A stretch of 59,398 bases of DNA from Sergeia podlipaevii (Eukaryota; Euglenozoa; Kinetoplastea; Trypanosomatida; Trypanosomatidae), in NCBI GenBank assembly GCA_030849805.1, contig JASANZ010002163.1, positions 1 to 59,398 of the forward strand, given 5' to 3'. The position numbers and the translations under genes were made by a program. The notes beneath the pieces were generated by a model that saw nothing but the letters and a program-made list of their open reading frames with translations, was not told the DNA's origin and ran no database searches. This document shows, piece after piece, positions 58,764-59,398 of the stretch. Numbering within the stretch: position 1 is the first letter of the stretch; every line of letters starts with the position of its first letter.

Positions 58764-59279
58764 TTACTTCTTAGACGCCTTCTTCTTGTGGGAGATCTTC
58801 GCCTTCTTCTTGCCAAACTTCTTCTTGCCAAACTTCTTCATAACCTTGTTCTTCTTCTTAAGAGCAGCCTTCTCGCCCTTCTTGATAAACACCTTCTTAG
58901 CCTCGAACTGCTTTAGGGCCGACTTAATCTTCTTCTTCGAGGAACCGTTCCTTATGCTCTTGGAAATCGCAACAGTGCCCTTCGCCTTGACCTTCGCCCA
59001 CAGCGCAGCCACCTGACGCTGACGTTCAGTTGGAGGCAAGTGCGTGTAGTAGCAGCTGAACTCACGTTGGAAGCGGTTGTACGCGTCCAGTGCGGGATAG
59101 CTCATTTTTGTGGCTCTCTTCTGTAGTGCCTTCTTCTGACCAGGAGTCAGAGCACGGTACCCCTTGCTGGCCAATCCGACTGGGTTCTTCCCCTTGGGGA
59201 TCTTACCGCGGCTGCCCAAGTCCTTCAAGTAAACAGAGAAGGGGCTCACACGAAGCAAGAAAAAGTTGCGACGCAGCAT
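58764..59279 (-). CDS. Kinetoplast DNA-associated basic protein (KAP/histone H1-like)
   Basis: The ATG at 59277-59279 gives a 171-residue Lys-rich protein. It opens MLRRNFFLLRVSPFSVYL, the short cleavable MLRR-type presequence of kinetoplast-associated proteins, then an HMG-box-like/charged middle with QKKALQKRATKMSYPALDAYNRF, FSCYYTHLPPTERQRQVAALW and VKAKGTVAIS, then a C-terminal tail made mostly of Lys with GKKK and HKKKASKK. Such proteins condense the mitochondrial DNA network. The longer open frame adds 19 unlikely residues. The right edge is 119 bases away and carries only its 5' flank, where a pyrimidine-rich stretch reaches up to AG at the ATG. Confidence 0.85.
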   Translation of the reverse strand: MLRRNFFLLRVSPFSVYLKDLGSRGKIPKGKNPVGLASKGYRALTPGQKKALQKRATKMSYPALDAYNRFQREFSCYYTHLPPTERQRQVAALWAKVKAKGTVAISKSIRNGSSKKKIKSALKQFEAKKVFIKKGEKAALKKKNKVMKKFGKKKFGKKKAKISHKKKASKK

Positions 59280-59398
59280 CTTGACGGGGGAAGTGAAAAG
59301 GACGTGAAAGGGGCTTAAAGTACCTATAATCAACAAAACAGCTGAGAATCTTGCACAAGTAAAGAGAAAACATTGTAGAAAAGCAGAGGAAAAGGATA
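59280..59398. other. 5' flank of the KAP gene to the window edge
   Basis: On the minus strand, pyrimidine-rich sequence (CCCCTTTCACGTCCTTTT) lies within 40 bases of the ATG, and AG pairs occur at the ATG and 30-40 bases upstream. No other feature. Confidence 0.5.

Overview
The window reads as nuclear DNA of a trypanosomatid (Kinetoplastea). Every convincing gene lies on the minus strand, the genes are intronless as far as can be seen, and they are separated by A/T-rich spacers that, read on the minus strand, carry pyrimidine tracts followed by AG. This is the layout of one directional polycistronic gene cluster transcribed right to left and processed by trans-splicing. Gene content agrees: a class XXI myosin of 1051 residues with UBA-like tail repeats, a kinetoplast DNA-associated basic protein with a cleavable-looking MLRR presequence, ATG4, CKS1 and an ingi-type non-LTR retroelement. 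The genus cannot be fixed from the sequence. From memory, ATG4.1, myosin XXI and CKS1 are close to one another on Leishmania chromosome 32, which would make this a syntenic block; this needs checking. No tRNA, rRNA, CRISPR array or strand-switch region was recognised.

Layout from left to right (opposite to transcription): 1-1480 is a decayed non-LTR retroelement (endonuclease end plus reverse transcriptase, running off the left edge). 1480-2350 is the wreck of a cysteine-rich repeat protein. Then come NAF1 (H/ACA snoRNP assembly), a triple cyclic-nucleotide-binding-domain protein, a LYR-motif protein, a CstF77/Rna14-like HAT protein, a Doa10/MARCH6-like RING-CH membrane ubiquitin ligase, ATG4, a helical-repeat plus PIN nuclease protein, a 4276-residue SPRY/ZZ/HECT ubiquitin ligase, an XPB helicase, an ERV41/ERV46-type ER-Golgi cargo receptor, a WD40 protein, myosin XXI, an NF-X1-type zinc-finger protein, two tandem cornichon-family proteins, WDR82/Swd2, SHQ1, a tail-exposed TPR membrane protein, CKS1 and the kinetoplast-associated protein.

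Functionally the cluster is mixed housekeeping, as is usual for these polycistrons, but some partners occur together: NAF1 and SHQ1 (both H/ACA RNP assembly chaperones); two cornichons and an ERV41/46 protein (COPII cargo export); Doa10-like and HECT ligases (ubiquitin); and CstF77-like and WDR82 (3'-end formation and transcription termination). Several start codons were moved inward to the first ATG because the longest frame began at a non-ATG codon or ran through the 5' pyrimidine tract.

Points that deserve a second look are the two-Asp loss in the retroelement reverse transcriptase, the CxxC-rich pseudogene, short candidate genes in spacers (14.8, 33.3 and 36.6 kb), the tandem cornichon pair, and a 53-bp duplication around a single N that looks like an assembly join.
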